5,489 nucleotides of DNA from Deltaproteobacteria bacterium (GTDB lineage: Bacteria; Desulfobacterota; Desulfobulbia; Desulfobulbales; BM004): assembly GCA_019312985.1 (NCBI GenBank), contig JAFDCC010000144.1, forward strand, positions 1-5,489, written 5' to 3'. Made by a program: the position numbers and the translations under genes. The notes under the pieces are model-generated. The model was not told the DNA's origin, did no database searches, and worked only from the letters and a program-made list of their open reading frames with translations. The first letter of the stretch is position 1. Each line of letters opens with the position of its first letter. Below, piece after piece: positions 5,130 through 5,489 of this stretch.

Positions 5130-5489
5130 ATGTCTGACATGGAAATACAGGGCGGGACAAGAAACCGTTTCGGCACATTCGGCGGCGTATTCACCCCCAC
5201 CATCCTCACTATTCTCGGCGTCATAATGTTCATGCGGGCCAATTTCGTTGTAGGCCAGGCAGGGGTAATCGGTGCCCTCACCATTCTTGTGACGGCAAAA
5301 GCCATTACCCTGTTGACATCTCTTTCGATAGCCGCGGTCAGCACCAATATCAGGGTCAGGGGAGGCGGCTTTTATTTCCTGATATCCCGGGTTCTGGGAA
5401 TGGAATTCGGCGGAGCCATCGGCATCACCCTTTTTCTGGCACTGTCACTGTCGGTGCCATTTTACATTCTCGGTTTTGCGGAAGCACTG
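5130..5489 (+). CDS. SLC12-like cation-chloride cotransporter / APC-superfamily permease (N-terminal part, cut by window edge)
   Basis: The frame is open from ATG 5130 to the right edge (120 codons), beginning MSDMEIQGGTRNRFGTFGGV. The pattern FGTFGGVFTPTILTILGVIM, then a V-x-G-Q-A-G-x-x-G-A stretch, S-x-x-A-V-S-T-N-x-R-V-R-G-G-G-F-Y-F-L-I-S-R, and finally FYILGFAEAL is typical of the first three helices of the Na-K-Cl cotransporter/SLC12 branch of the APC superfamily. Full-length bacterial members are usually well over 450 residues, so most of the gene is missing. It would move K+, Na+, Cl- or an amino acid across the inner membrane; the substrate cannot be set from this fragment. GGGA lies six bases before ATG 5130. 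An in-frame ATG at 5124 is an alternative start; an in-frame TGA at 5106 excludes earlier ones. It follows the TerC gene by 43 bases in the same direction. Confidence 0.85.
   Translation, partial: MSDMEIQGGTRNRFGTFGGVFTPTILTILGVIMFMRANFVVGQAGVIGALTILVTAKAITLLTSLSIAAVSTNIRVRGGGFYFLISRVLGMEFGGAIGITLFLALSLSVPFYILGFAEAL

Overview
The window (about 5.5 kb, moderately GC-rich) reads as ordinary chromosomal DNA from a Gram-negative bacterium that uses selenocysteine. The mixture of gene types and the apparent selenoprotein would suit a deltaproteobacterial lineage (Desulfobacterota/Desulfuromonadota). That assignment is inference: no rRNA or other marker gene is present.

Left half (1-2762, minus strand). 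Reading right to left, three genes are packed as one operon. First is a family 2 glycosyltransferase (GTG start at 2762). Next is a type IB GTP cyclohydrolase, FolE2/MptA-like, whose TTG start overlaps the glycosyltransferase stop by four bases. Then comes a cupin-like protein of unknown function whose Shine-Dalgarno lies in the last codons of folE2. After a 129-base gap holding a long imperfect hairpin and a possible promoter, a fourth minus-strand gene starts at 362 and runs off the left edge. It is a DsbA/FrnE-family thiol oxidoreductase whose first active-site cysteine is encoded by an in-frame TGA (codon 12, U-P-F-C instead of C-P-x-C). A stem-loop fitting the bacterial SECIS pattern lies directly downstream of that TGA. 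Standard ORF calling misses this gene; it is the main discovery of the window.

Right half (2763-5489, plus strand). A 162-base divergent control region separates the two halves. Three integral membrane transport genes follow in the same direction with 43-47 base gaps: a CPA2 cation:proton antiporter with the Asp-Asp motif, a TerC-family protein (a family linked to Mn2+ export and tellurite resistance) with a C-terminal cytosolic tail, and the start of an SLC12-like cation-chloride cotransporter/APC permease that runs off the right edge. Together they look like an ion-homeostasis unit. Nothing in the sequence ties their function to the left-hand operon beyond possible shared divergent promoters.

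No tRNA, rRNA, insertion sequence or CRISPR array was seen. Apart from the divergent region, coding density is high.
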